Notes under the pieces: model-generated | The model's input: the letters and a program-made list of their open reading frames with translations, nothing else | Told to the model about the DNA's origin: nothing | The model's database searches: none | In this document: positions 1 to 7,958 of the stretch, piece after piece | Numbering within the stretch: the stretch's first letter is position 1 | Layout of the letters: every line of letters begins with the position of its first letter | Made by a program: the position numbers and the translations under genes | Assembly (NCBI GenBank): GCA_023408315.1 | Contig: JAEYKI010000015.1 | Span: 124,001-188,000 of the forward strand | Direction: 5' to 3' | Source: Bacillota bacterium | GTDB taxonomy: Bacteria; Bacillota; Clostridia; Christensenellales; Christensenellaceae | DNA length: 64,000 nt

Positions 1-33
1 CAAAATGGTGGATTTTCGCATTTTCAGAATGGT

Positions 34-255
34 TTATTGCATAGAATTATTCTGTTTTGCCATGTTGATCATCCGTTTTACCATTTCGCCGCCGATAGGC
101 CCGCCCTGCTGGCCATTTACCTTGCTTGGCAGATCGCCCTTATATTCGTCGTTGTTCTCTTTTACATACTGCAGGTGGCCTATATCGCGGGCGCATTCCA
201 TTTTAAACTGCGTCCATGGGTGATCCTGGCTGTATTTTCGCATTTTAGTTGCCAT
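34..255 (-). CDS. Small acid-soluble spore protein, alpha/beta-type (divergent)
   Basis: A 73-residue basic protein whose C-terminal half carries the alpha/beta SASP signature: residues around GDLPSKVNGQQGG, then GGEMVKRMINMAKQ, matching the family pattern GxLTSRxNGxVGGxMVKRLI. An upstream CARDIG segment corresponds to the family's xARELG helix. Proteins of this family coat DNA in the spore core and protect it from UV and peroxide, and germination proteases degrade them. The N-terminus (about 25 residues) is longer than usual and unlike classical members. The start at 255 is supported by a GGAGG-type ribosome site just upstream on the minus strand. It is the only sporulation marker in the window. 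Confidence 0.8.
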   Translation of the reverse strand: MATKMRKYSQDHPWTQFKMECARDIGHLQYVKENNDEYKGDLPSKVNGQQGGPIGGEMVKRMINMAKQNNSMQ

Positions 256-369
256 TTTTATCCTCCTTCAGCAAATATGCGTTATATCTCGCATTTACTC
301 TTATTTTCTGCAAAAAACATGTAAAAACACCTGTTAAAACATATCAAAAACGGAAAATTTAAAAAGTGA

Positions 370-398
370 TTGACAAGCCAGTCAATGATTGATATATT
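370..398 (+). promoter_or_regulatory. Promoter overlapped by a TetR-type operator
   Basis: TTGACA at 370-375 and TATATT at 393-398 are 17 bp apart, a near-consensus vegetative promoter. The inverted repeat TTGAC-N6-GTCAA (370-385) includes the -35 box, and a related half-site TGAGTCAATCA lies at 411-421. A repressor bound here would block RNA polymerase. The likely ligand is the TetR protein that starts at 441, giving autoregulation together with the oxidoreductase behind it. Confidence 0.7.
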
Positions 399-440
399 AT
401 TTTTGAATGATGAGTCAATCAAAAAAGGAGGGTTTATAAC

Positions 441-1052
441 GTGAGTCCCAGAAACGAGGAGCAAAACGCACTAATCAAGGACGAACGACGGGAACAGATT
501 ATGTCTGCGGCGCTGAAGCTGTTTGCAACCAAGGGTTTTGCCGCAACAAAAATCAGTGATATTGTGGAGCGGGCGCAAATGAGCCATGGGCTTGTATACC
601 ATTATTTTAAATCCAAGGAAGAAATATTTTTTGAACTGCTCAAACGTGCGACACAGACTTCCTCTGAATCCGTTTTGTCCGTTGAGATTCAGTCCATCCA
701 TCCCATTGACAAGGTGCGGCAGGTTGCGCGCTTTATACTCGAAGCTATAGAGAATTACGAGGATACGGCATATTATTTTTTGATTGTGGCGCATGCTTCT
801 GTTATGGAAAACATAAATGAAGAATATGAAAAGCTGCTGTATGACTCCAACAGGGCTTTAAAATCAATGGCCAGGATTGTAAAAGCAGGGCAGGAGGCAA
901 AGCAAATTTATTGGGGAGACCCCATGGAGATTACGGTATCTTTTTTTGCGGCTATACAGGGGCTTGCGATTTATAAGCTGTCCATGGACGGCTTTAAAAT
1001 GCCGGACCCGGACATTCTTGTGAACATGATGCGTTATCATACAACCATATAG
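441..1052 (+). CDS. TetR/AcrR family transcriptional regulator
   Basis: A 203-residue regulator with an N-terminal TetR helix-turn-helix at about residues 15-60: AALKLFATKGFAATKISDIV followed by the recognition helix SHGLVYHYFKSKEEIF. The rest is an all-helical ligand-binding domain without a recognisable ligand signature. Translation starts at GTG 441 behind AAAGGAGGG; no ATG is better placed. The next gene follows after 9 bp, so the two are probably one transcript, and the promoter contains an inverted repeat suited to autorepression. The likely target is its own operon, encoding a CrtI-like oxidoreductase; the inducer is unknown. Confidence 0.9.
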   Translation: MSPRNEEQNALIKDERREQIMSAALKLFATKGFAATKISDIVERAQMSHGLVYHYFKSKEEIFFELLKRATQTSSESVLSVEIQSIHPIDKVRQVARFILEAIENYEDTAYYFLIVAHASVMENINEEYEKLLYDSNRALKSMARIVKAGQEAKQIYWGDPMEITVSFFAAIQGLAIYKLSMDGFKMPDPDILVNMMRYHTTI

Positions 1053-1061
1053 GAGGTTTTT

Positions 1062-2549
1062 ATGAAAAAAGTAATTATCATAGGCGCCGGCATAGCGGGT
1101 CTTACCTGCGGTGTTTATACGCAAATGAATGGTTTTGAAACACAGATTCTGGAATCGCATGCCATTCCCGGCGGGGAATGCACGGGCTGGGACAGGGGCG
1201 GATACCACTTTGACGGATGCATCCAGTGGATGATGGGAACAAAAAAGGATGCTCCGCTCAATAAACTGTGGCAAAATACAGGAGCGCTGGACGATACGGT
1301 TCGCATAGTCAACCATAAAATCTATTCACGCTATGAGGACGCGTTGGGCACGTTGAATATTTATACCAATGCAGATGAATTTGAGCAGGAGCTTTTGCGG
1401 GTTGCCCCAGAGGACAAAAAGGAAATAGGGGAGATGATTCGCGGAATCCGTAAGCTTGGTTTGCTTGCCATGCCAATAGACAAACCGATGGACATGATGA
1501 ACGGCGCGGACGGGCTTAAGTTTTTGGCCGCCAATCTTGGCGCCATGGGAAGTATGAACAAATACAACAAAATGAAGATTGGGGAACTGACGGACGGTTT
1601 TAAAAGCCCCCTTCTTAGGAACGCATTCCGGTCTTTATTATCCGAACAATACACCGCCATTGCTTTGCTGATGATGTTGGCGGGAATGAACGCCGGAGAT
1701 TGCGGCTATCCGGTGGGCGGTTCCCGTGAGATTGCCAAGAGGATGGAAAAAAAATACCTTTCGTTGGGCGGAAGCATTCAATATGGCGCAAAGGTGGATA
1801 AGATACTGGTGCAAGGCGGATCGGCTGTGGGCGTGCGGCTGGCGGACGGAAGTGAATTGCTTGCAGAAGAAGTGATTTCCTGCGCGGACGGTTACGCCAC
1901 CTTGAAGCATATGCTGGATGATAAATATACGCCTGACCAGTACCGGAATATGTTTGAGCATCCGGACAAATATCCCACCGTTACCAGTAGCCTGGTTTTT
2001 ATGGGAATTAACGCTGAAATAATGAAAGACTACCGCGGGCTGATACTCAAACGGCAAAAGCCTGTCCTTTTAAACGGGGTGGAGTCCGGCCATCTGGATT
2101 ATATAGGATATGCCCACGACAGGAACATGTCGCCCGAAGGCAAAACAGTGGTATGCTGTTATTATGAAGCGGATTTTGAATACTGGAGCCAACTGTATCA
2201 GGACCGGGAAGCATATAAAAAAGAGAAAAAGAGGCTGGAGGAAGATGCTGTGGGGGCGCTTGTAGGAAGGTTCCCGGAGATAGAAGGAAAGATAGAGGTA
2301 ACGGACGTTGTAACGCCCATGACCTACGTGCGGTATTGCGATGCGTGGAGAGGAACATGGATGACCTGGATTGGCTCCGATAAGGAAATTCCGCGGAATG
2401 TATCGGGCTTGCTGCCCGGACTGAATCACTTTATGATGGCCGGCATGTGGACAATGCCCCCGGGAGGCCTGCCCGGAGCGGGCGCCGCAGGCAAATTTGC
2501 GGCGCAGCGGCTGTGCATGCAAAATGGAATTGAGTTTAAAGGCAATTGA
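1062..2549 (+). CDS. FAD-dependent oxidoreductase, phytoene desaturase/carotenoid isomerase-like
   Basis: A 495-residue flavoprotein. A dinucleotide-binding GAGIAG motif follows a short beta strand at residues 4-13, then the segment IPGGECTGWDRGGYHFDGC, typical of CrtI-type amine-oxidase-fold enzymes. The C-terminus has the FAD-closing segment MWTMPPGGLPGAGAAGKFAA. Family members desaturate or isomerise polyenes or oxidise lipophilic substrates; many clostridial copies are uncharacterised. The start ATG has an AGGAGG site 5 bp upstream. No phytoene synthase or other carotenoid gene is nearby, so carotenoid synthesis is not supported. Expression is probably controlled by the upstream TetR protein. 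Confidence 0.85.
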   Translation: MKKVIIIGAGIAGLTCGVYTQMNGFETQILESHAIPGGECTGWDRGGYHFDGCIQWMMGTKKDAPLNKLWQNTGALDDTVRIVNHKIYSRYEDALGTLNIYTNADEFEQELLRVAPEDKKEIGEMIRGIRKLGLLAMPIDKPMDMMNGADGLKFLAANLGAMGSMNKYNKMKIGELTDGFKSPLLRNAFRSLLSEQYTAIALLMMLAGMNAGDCGYPVGGSREIAKRMEKKYLSLGGSIQYGAKVDKILVQGGSAVGVRLADGSELLAEEVISCADGYATLKHMLDDKYTPDQYRNMFEHPDKYPTVTSSLVFMGINAEIMKDYRGLILKRQKPVLLNGVESGHLDYIGYAHDRNMSPEGKTVVCCYYEADFEYWSQLYQDREAYKKEKKRLEEDAVGALVGRFPEIEGKIEVTDVVTPMTYVRYCDAWRGTWMTWIGSDKEIPRNVSGLLPGLNHFMMAGMWTMPPGGLPGAGAAGKFAAQRLCMQNGIEFKGN

Positions 2550-2551
2550 AT

Positions 2552-2589
2552 AAAAACAAGAAAGCCCGTAAGCGGGCTTTCTTGTTTTT
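2552..2589. terminator. Bidirectional intrinsic terminator
   Basis: A 17-bp perfect stem (AAAAACAAGAAAGCCCG and its complement) around the loop TAAG, with T-runs on both strands. It sits between the oxidoreductase and the convergent kinase gene and can end transcription from both sides. Confidence 0.9.
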
Positions 2590-2627
2590 GATGAATATGT
2601 AAATACTAAGGTGCGTAAAAAAAATAA

Positions 2628-4082
2628 TTAATGAAACATGCGGATAAAACGGCCATACGCGTCTTCCCATTCGTTGATGTCTTCGGGCAGATACTCACGG
2701 ATAGGAAAGGATTCGCGCACTACGCTTCGCACATCCGCCAGGCTGCCAAGCTCTCCGGCTGCAATCAACTGCGCGCAGATATTGCCTGCGGCCGCCGCTT
2801 CCACCGGACCCGCGTATACCGGGCGCCCCATTGCGGAGGCTGCATACCTGTTCAGCAGCACGCTTTGCGCGCCGCCGCCGATTACGTGGATAAAGGGAAT
2901 ATCAAAGCCCGTTTCCTGAATGATATGATCCAGTGTGTCTCTGTATGCCATGGCCAGGCTTTCCTTGATGCAGCGGTTGATTTCCGCGGGTGTCTGGGGT
3001 TCTGGCTGGCCTGTTTCCCTGCACTGGCGCTGTATTTTTTGCACCATTTCACCGGGTTCAAAAAATTCGGGACTATTTGGATTGATGATGGAGCGGAACG
3101 GCTTGCATTCGCAGGCTTGCGCGTCCAGCTCCTCGTACGAAAGCCGGATTCCCGCAGTTTCAAAACCGCGCACACATTCCTGCAGCAGCCACAGGCCCAT
3201 AATATTTTTTATAAACCTGTTTGTACCGCCAAAGCCGCCCTCGTTCGCAAAATTGTATTGCAAAGCGCTGGAGGTTGTAATGAGTCCGGCTGTTTCGGTT
3301 CCCATCAGGGACCATGTTCCGCTGGATATATAGGCAAAGTGTTTTTGCGTGCTGGGGACTGCCATTACGGCGGAGGCGGTATCGTGGTGGCAGACCGACG
3401 TTACGGAAAAACCGCTTGAGCCGGTTTGGGCCTGTATGTCCCTGGTTGCTTTGCCCACTATTGTTGCGGAAGGGACCACCTTTGGAAATATTTTTTGGGG
3501 TATGCCCAGCAGTTTTAAAATGCCGTCGTCCCAGTTGTCCTGCAGGCGGTTGAAAGCCTGGGAGACGGATGCGATGGTATATTCCGCAAATGTTTCCCCG
3601 CAAAGAAAATAATCCAGCAGTTCGGGGACAAACAGAAGCGTTTTAGCATTTTGCAAAAGGAAAGCGTCCGGCCCCATCATTTGTGCGGAAAGCTGCACCA
3701 GCGTGTTGAAACGGGCGCGCTGGCATCCGGTAAGGCGGTAGAGTTCTGCCGGGGGAATAAACGCGTCTATTCTTTTTTGTATGCCCTCTGTTCTTGGATC
3801 GCGGTACATATATACCTGCGAATACAGGGCCCCGGTTGCGTCCAGCAGGCCGTAATCGTTGCAGAACGCGTCCACGCCCACGCTGCCGAAATCGCCGGCC
3901 TTGCGGATTCCTTCCAGCAGATGCAGGTATATGCCCATTACGTCCCAGTATAGATGGCCTGCAGCATGAACCGGCTGGTTTGCAAACCGGTGTATTTCCT
4001 GCAGATTCAGTTTACGTCCGTCCAGGCTGCCCAGAAAAATTTTTCCCCCGCTGCCGCCCAGATCAAGCGCCAAAGCTTTCAT
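2628..4082 (-). CDS. Rhamnulokinase-like FGGY sugar kinase
   Basis: A 484-residue FGGY-family carbohydrate kinase. It opens with the phosphate-binding strand ALDLGGSGGKIFLG, has the rhamnulokinase-like NDYGLLDATG and YRDPRTEG segments, and ends with the C-terminal ATP-site IGGGAQSVLLNRYAA. RhaB enzymes phosphorylate L-rhamnulose at O-1. The usual DTWGVDYGLL is DAFCNDYGLL here, so the sugar may differ (another ketose, such as L-fuculose or L-ribulose, is possible). It is the last gene of a minus-strand operon with an aldolase, a PfkB kinase and a DeoR regulator, 10 bp behind the aldolase gene. Kinase plus class II aldolase would cleave a ketose-1-phosphate to dihydroxyacetone phosphate and an aldehyde. 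Confidence 0.85.
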   Translation of the reverse strand: MKALALDLGGSGGKIFLGSLDGRKLNLQEIHRFANQPVHAAGHLYWDVMGIYLHLLEGIRKAGDFGSVGVDAFCNDYGLLDATGALYSQVYMYRDPRTEGIQKRIDAFIPPAELYRLTGCQRARFNTLVQLSAQMMGPDAFLLQNAKTLLFVPELLDYFLCGETFAEYTIASVSQAFNRLQDNWDDGILKLLGIPQKIFPKVVPSATIVGKATRDIQAQTGSSGFSVTSVCHHDTASAVMAVPSTQKHFAYISSGTWSLMGTETAGLITTSSALQYNFANEGGFGGTNRFIKNIMGLWLLQECVRGFETAGIRLSYEELDAQACECKPFRSIINPNSPEFFEPGEMVQKIQRQCRETGQPEPQTPAEINRCIKESLAMAYRDTLDHIIQETGFDIPFIHVIGGGAQSVLLNRYAASAMGRPVYAGPVEAAAAGNICAQLIAAGELGSLADVRSVVRESFPIREYLPEDINEWEDAYGRFIRMFH

Positions 4083-4092
4083 GTATATCCTC

Positions 4093-4710
4093 TTAAATAA
4101 AGTTTTTGAATATGTTGCAGATCGCGTCTGTTTCCATGCGTTCCAGGCAGCTGAAAGCGCCCATCAGGGTGGGACCGGAAACAATTACGCCGTGCATGGG
4201 CATAATGCAGCCAATGCCAATTTTGTTTGCAAGTTCGCGGTTTTCTTCAAAATAATCGTACACGCTGTAGGCAAGCTCTGGCGTATAGGCAGTTGCGGGC
4301 CGCGCGCAGCCAAAGTATTCGCCGCGTTTAATGGTGGCTTCCGTTACCGTTTTAATGGGTTTGTTTGCAGCGGCGTATACCATGCAAAACTGGGGATGCG
4401 CATGAATGGTGCTTTTGATAAACGGAAAATTTTTGTGGAGCATTGTATGAATTTTGGATTCGCGGGAAAGCGCTCCGCAGCCTTCCAGTATGTTTTCGTC
4501 ATAATCAATCAACAGAAAATCCTTGGGGTCAATCATGCACATATGGTGCTCGCTCATCATGGAGGGAGAAATGAGCATTTTGTTCTCGTCCACCGTTACC
4601 GCAAAGTTGCCTCCCGCTGCATTGGTAAGTTTGCGGTCCCACATTTGCCTCGCAACCAGGGACATTTGAATTCTCATTTCCATGTACTGTAATTCTGCCA
4701 ATGGTTTCAT
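4093..4710 (-). CDS. Class II aldolase/adducin family protein (fuculose/rhamnulose-1-phosphate aldolase-like)
   Basis: A 205-residue single-domain zinc aldolase. The metal site is visible as HAHP at about residues 94-97 and a third histidine in MPMHGVIVSG near residue 157, with the acidic catalytic residue in SRESKIH. The N-terminal NAAGGNFAV is the family's phosphate-binding loop (normally TxGNxS). Members cleave ketose-1-phosphates to dihydroxyacetone phosphate plus lactaldehyde or glycolaldehyde. It lies between the sugar kinase and the PfkB kinase with short gaps, so the genes are probably co-transcribed. Substrate cannot be read from the sequence. Confidence 0.87.
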   Translation of the reverse strand: MKPLAELQYMEMRIQMSLVARQMWDRKLTNAAGGNFAVTVDENKMLISPSMMSEHHMCMIDPKDFLLIDYDENILEGCGALSRESKIHTMLHKNFPFIKSTIHAHPQFCMVYAAANKPIKTVTEATIKRGEYFGCARPATAYTPELAYSVYDYFEENRELANKIGIGCIMPMHGVIVSGPTLMGAFSCLERMETDAICNIFKNFI

Positions 4711-4730
4711 CCTTTCTATTGTGTAAAATA

Positions 4731-5666
4731 TTATTTTAACCGTGCTACTTGTGCAGTCTGCTTCAGTTCGTTTGCACGGTCTGTGTCAAATCCCGTTGTA
4801 ATCTCGCTCTCCACCGCCGCGCCCGAAACGGACGTGGCCCATTTGAGCGTTTCAATTTTGTCCCAACCCTTATGCAGCCCGGCAATAATGGCGGCCAGGA
4901 ACGCGTCGCCGCAGCCGGCTTCGTTCACCGGGTTTACGCGCGAAGGGTATACCCGGTATATCTCGTCTTTAAATTTAACAATTGCGCCTTTGCTGCTCCA
5001 GGTCATGGCAATAACGGGAATTTCTTTTATGGATTCAAGGGCAGCAACAACGTCCGCTTCGTCCTTGAGCTCGCGACCGGCTATAAAGCACAGTTCTTCA
5101 AAATTTGGCTTGATGAGGTACGGCCTGGATTTAATCCCCTCCGCAAGGTATGGGCCGCTCGCGTCCAGAATCACATTTGCGCCGCACTGCCCTGCAATTT
5201 GCGCCAGTTCGGTGTAAATGGCCGTGTCCTGCACGTTACTGGCGTCGCCCATCAGAACAAGGATATCGCCCTTTTTCAGAAGCTCTTTAATCTGCGCAAT
5301 CAGGTCGTCCGTAATGTCTTTGGACAGCATGGGTCCGCGCTCGGAGAGCATGGTGCAGCGGCTGCCTTTTTGCTCCACAATCTCGTAATTGGTTCTGGAT
5401 TTAAGTCCCGGAAGATCGTAATGGAGGAAGCGGACGCCAACGCCCCAGTCCAGCATCATTTGTGTAATTTTTTTGCCTGTTTCGCCAATGGTGACGCCCA
5501 GGGCCGTGTTTTCCACATCCATCAGTTTTAAATCTATGGAAAGGTGGGTGCCTTTTCCGCCAAGCGTTTCCAGGGCTTTATTGATTCTGGCTGTTTTTTC
5601 CGGAATAAACTGATCCAAAAATATAATTTTATCTATGGCCGGGTTGAGAGTAAGTGTGTAAATCAT
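4731..5666 (-). CDS. 1-phosphofructokinase/tagatose-6-phosphate kinase family (PfkB)
   Basis: A 311-residue ribokinase-fold kinase of the FruK/LacC group. Motif 1 is LGGKGTHLSID (usually GGKGxNVA) near residue 38, and motif 2 is NEAGCGDAFLAAIIAG near residue 250, containing the catalytic aspartate; the usual GAGD is GCGD. FruK/LacC enzymes make bisphosphate sugars for aldolase cleavage. Having both this and an FGGY kinase beside one aldolase suggests stepwise bisphosphorylation or two parallel substrates. It lies 66 bp behind the DeoR gene. FruK and LacC cannot be separated by eye. Confidence 0.85.
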   Translation of the reverse strand: MIYTLTLNPAIDKIIFLDQFIPEKTARINKALETLGGKGTHLSIDLKLMDVENTALGVTIGETGKKITQMMLDWGVGVRFLHYDLPGLKSRTNYEIVEQKGSRCTMLSERGPMLSKDITDDLIAQIKELLKKGDILVLMGDASNVQDTAIYTELAQIAGQCGANVILDASGPYLAEGIKSRPYLIKPNFEELCFIAGRELKDEADVVAALESIKEIPVIAMTWSSKGAIVKFKDEIYRVYPSRVNPVNEAGCGDAFLAAIIAGLHKGWDKIETLKWATSVSGAAVESEITTGFDTDRANELKQTAQVARLK

Positions 5667-5732
5667 ATTATTTTTGCCCTTCTTAAAATGTATTATTGAG
5701 GCCCGGTACTATTTTAGTCCGGACCGCCGGTT

Positions 5733-6509
5733 TTATTCCGCCATCACAAAACCTACGCTGCTGCCATCCAGAAAAGAGGCATGTTCTTTGGTGGTTTTGC
5801 CGTCTGTAATCACGGCGGTAATGCGGGAGAAATCGGATAAAAACACTTGTCCGGTTTTTTCAAATTTGCTGTGGTCGGCCAGTATGTATACCCTGCCGGA
5901 CCGCTCGATCATGGTGCGCTTGATGTCCACTTCCAGAAAGCTGGAATCCATCAGGCGGCCGGGCTGGATAGCCGTGCAGGACATAAAAGCAATATTGGGG
6001 TAGAACTCCGCCGCATTTTTAAGGGCCGTATTGCCGTACAGGGAATGGTTGGCCGCGTTTAAAATACCGCCCAGGCATATGACCATGTGGTTTGGGCTGG
6101 AAGCCGCTGTGGATTCCGTAAGCAGTTTGATGGAGTTTGTTATAATTGTAATCTTGATATCCGGCGGAATATATTTCAGCAGGCACAGGCAGGTAGAACT
6201 GTTGTCTATAAATATGTTGTCTCCGTCCCGAATCAGGGCGGCGGCGCTTTTACATATTTCGTTTTTTTCACTGTAGCGCTGTATTTCGCGTACAACAACG
6301 GGAAGCTCGTATGCGGAGGAAGGATTGCCGCTGTAGAAAACCGCGCCGCCGTGGGTGCGTTTTAATACGCCGTCCTTCTCCATTTCCTCCAGATCGCGGC
6401 GGATTGTTTCGCGGGAGGCATTAAAACGCTCGGCAAGCTCGTTCACGTTTACCTTGCCCGTTTGCTCCAGGATATTAATAATGTCCGATTTTCTTTCAAT
6501 CTTATACAT
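5733..6509 (-). CDS. DeoR/GlpR family transcriptional regulator
   Basis: A 258-residue repressor with the DeoR winged helix at residues 1-57 (VNELAERFNASRETIRRDLE, then LKRTHGGAVF) and a C-terminal DeoRC sugar-phosphate sensor with IFIDNSSTC and the late DHSKF segment. It is the first gene of the minus-strand sugar operon and is divergent from the zinc dehydrogenase, so it probably controls both through the 364-bp spacer. By family precedent the inducer would be a phosphorylated intermediate such as the ketose-1-phosphate made by the kinase in this operon. Confidence 0.9.
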   Translation of the reverse strand: MYKIERKSDIINILEQTGKVNVNELAERFNASRETIRRDLEEMEKDGVLKRTHGGAVFYSGNPSSAYELPVVVREIQRYSEKNEICKSAAALIRDGDNIFIDNSSTCLCLLKYIPPDIKITIITNSIKLLTESTAASSPNHMVICLGGILNAANHSLYGNTALKNAAEFYPNIAFMSCTAIQPGRLMDSSFLEVDIKRTMIERSGRVYILADHSKFEKTGQVFLSDFSRITAVITDGKTTKEHASFLDGSSVGFVMAE

Positions 6510-6710
6510 ACGTCCCAGCCTTTTTATGCTGTTTGTAGTTTAAATTACCGTTTCTGTGTGAATCATATCATAATATGTCAAAATTCGCAACAACCAAAAT
6601 GAAACAGTCAGAAATAAATTTAAAGAAATGACCGAATACATATAAATAGAAGAATACAAAAAGGGAATTATAAGATTCGACAAATACTGCAAACAAACAA
6701 TAATTAATAC

Positions 6711-6774
6711 TTGCGGTTGGAAGGCGCTTATGCTATGATATCCACATAAACGGTTAATATCGGTAATAAACGGG
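6711..6774 (+). promoter_or_regulatory. Promoter and candidate DeoR repeats in the 6510-6873 spacer
   Basis: The 364-bp divergent spacer is AT-rich. For the rightward operon it has TTGCGG (6711-6716) and TATGAT (6734-6739), 17 bp apart. Just downstream, ATAAACGG occurs at 6746-6753 and again at 6766-6773, exactly 20 bp or two helical turns apart, a typical arrangement for a DeoR-family repressor. No coding sequence is apparent in the spacer. Confidence 0.55.
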
Positions 6775-6873
6775 AATGGTTTTGTTCCCTGGGATGCTTG
6801 TTTATACGAATTAAATGATCCTGCTTAGGCTGTAACTCTCACAAAAAATCTTAAAACACATTGGAGGAAGAAC

Positions 6874-7941
6874 ATGACAAAAACAATGCGTGCGCAGGTT
6901 GTTGAATCGCCTGGAAAAATGGTATTGAAGGAAGTGCCCGTTCCGGTTATAAACGACGATGAGGTGCTTGTAAAAGTTAAAATGTGCGGAATCTGCGGAA
7001 CAGATCCTAAAATTTATTCCGGAGAGTATGCGTCCGAATACCTTCCCTTTATTCCCGGCCACGAGTTCTGGGGCGTAATTGAAGAGGTTGGCAAGAACGC
7101 AAAAGGCTTAAAGGTGGGTGACCGCGTATCCGCTGATATTTGCCTTGTTTGCGGAACATGTTATTTCTGCAAGCGCGGCGATTACCTGCTGTGCCAGAGC
7201 TTCACCCAGCTTGGTATTCATACGGACGGCGCTTTTGCGGAATACGTAAAGGTTCCGTGGAAGAATATTTACACCATTCCCGATAATGTGGACGATTATT
7301 CCGCGGCTTTCATAGAGCCCATGACCGCGGTTTTGGAAGCCTCCAAGAGGATGGACTGCAAAATTTCTTCTTCCGTTGCGGTAATTGGCTGCGGGCTTGG
7401 CATTCTGCACGCCGCTATGGCAAAACTGCGCGGCGCGGCGCCCGTGATTATTATTGGGGACAGCAAGAAGAGGCTGGACATGGCCCGTAAGATGAACGTG
7501 GCGGATTATTACCTGGATATCACAACCGGCATAGATCCCGTTGCGGAAGTACTTAAAATTACAAACGGCATTGGCGCGGATTATGTGCTGGAAGCGGTGG
7601 GTATCCCGGCGACTTATGAGCAGGCGTTTAAAATGATGCGTAGGGGTGGCAAACTGGAAGCATTCGGTGTTGTTGGTAAAGGAAAAACTGCCAGCTTCGA
7701 GCCGTTTGAATTCGTGCTGGGTGAGAAAAAGGTTAGCGGAAGCTGCGCAGGATTCGGCAACGACTGGGGCGACGTGATTAACCTGCTGGCCCACAAACGT
7801 ATTGACCCCAAACCGCTGTTCTCCCAGGTGGTTCCGCTGGAAGACCTGGAAGACGCGATCCATGAACTGAAGACGGATAAGGAGATCATTAAGATGTTCG
7901 TGAATCCGGAGATACACGAGCGCATCACACTCAACAAATAA
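6874..7941 (+). CDS. Zinc-dependent medium-chain dehydrogenase (polyol/threonine dehydrogenase-like)
   Basis: A 355-residue alcohol dehydrogenase. The catalytic zinc site is shown by CGICGTD and GHEFWGVIEEVG, the structural zinc site by the four cysteines of CLVCGTCYFCKRGDYLLC, and the NAD site by VIGCGLGILHAAMAKLRG. In this family such proteins oxidise polyols or threonine to ketones. It starts behind GGAGGAAG and is followed after 17 bp by a sugar isomerase gene. Facing a ketose kinase/aldolase operon, it fits as the first step of polyol catabolism (polyol to ketose). The actual substrate is unknown. Confidence 0.87.
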   Translation: MTKTMRAQVVESPGKMVLKEVPVPVINDDEVLVKVKMCGICGTDPKIYSGEYASEYLPFIPGHEFWGVIEEVGKNAKGLKVGDRVSADICLVCGTCYFCKRGDYLLCQSFTQLGIHTDGAFAEYVKVPWKNIYTIPDNVDDYSAAFIEPMTAVLEASKRMDCKISSSVAVIGCGLGILHAAMAKLRGAAPVIIIGDSKKRLDMARKMNVADYYLDITTGIDPVAEVLKITNGIGADYVLEAVGIPATYEQAFKMMRRGGKLEAFGVVGKGKTASFEPFEFVLGEKKVSGSCAGFGNDWGDVINLLAHKRIDPKPLFSQVVPLEDLEDAIHELKTDKEIIKMFVNPEIHERITLNK

Positions 7942-7958
7942 GTGTTTGGGAGGCAAAT

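Noticed and set aside
1062..2549. Carotenoid biosynthesis gene
   Set aside because: The protein is CrtI-like in fold, but no phytoene synthase, isoprenoid or other pigment gene lies nearby.
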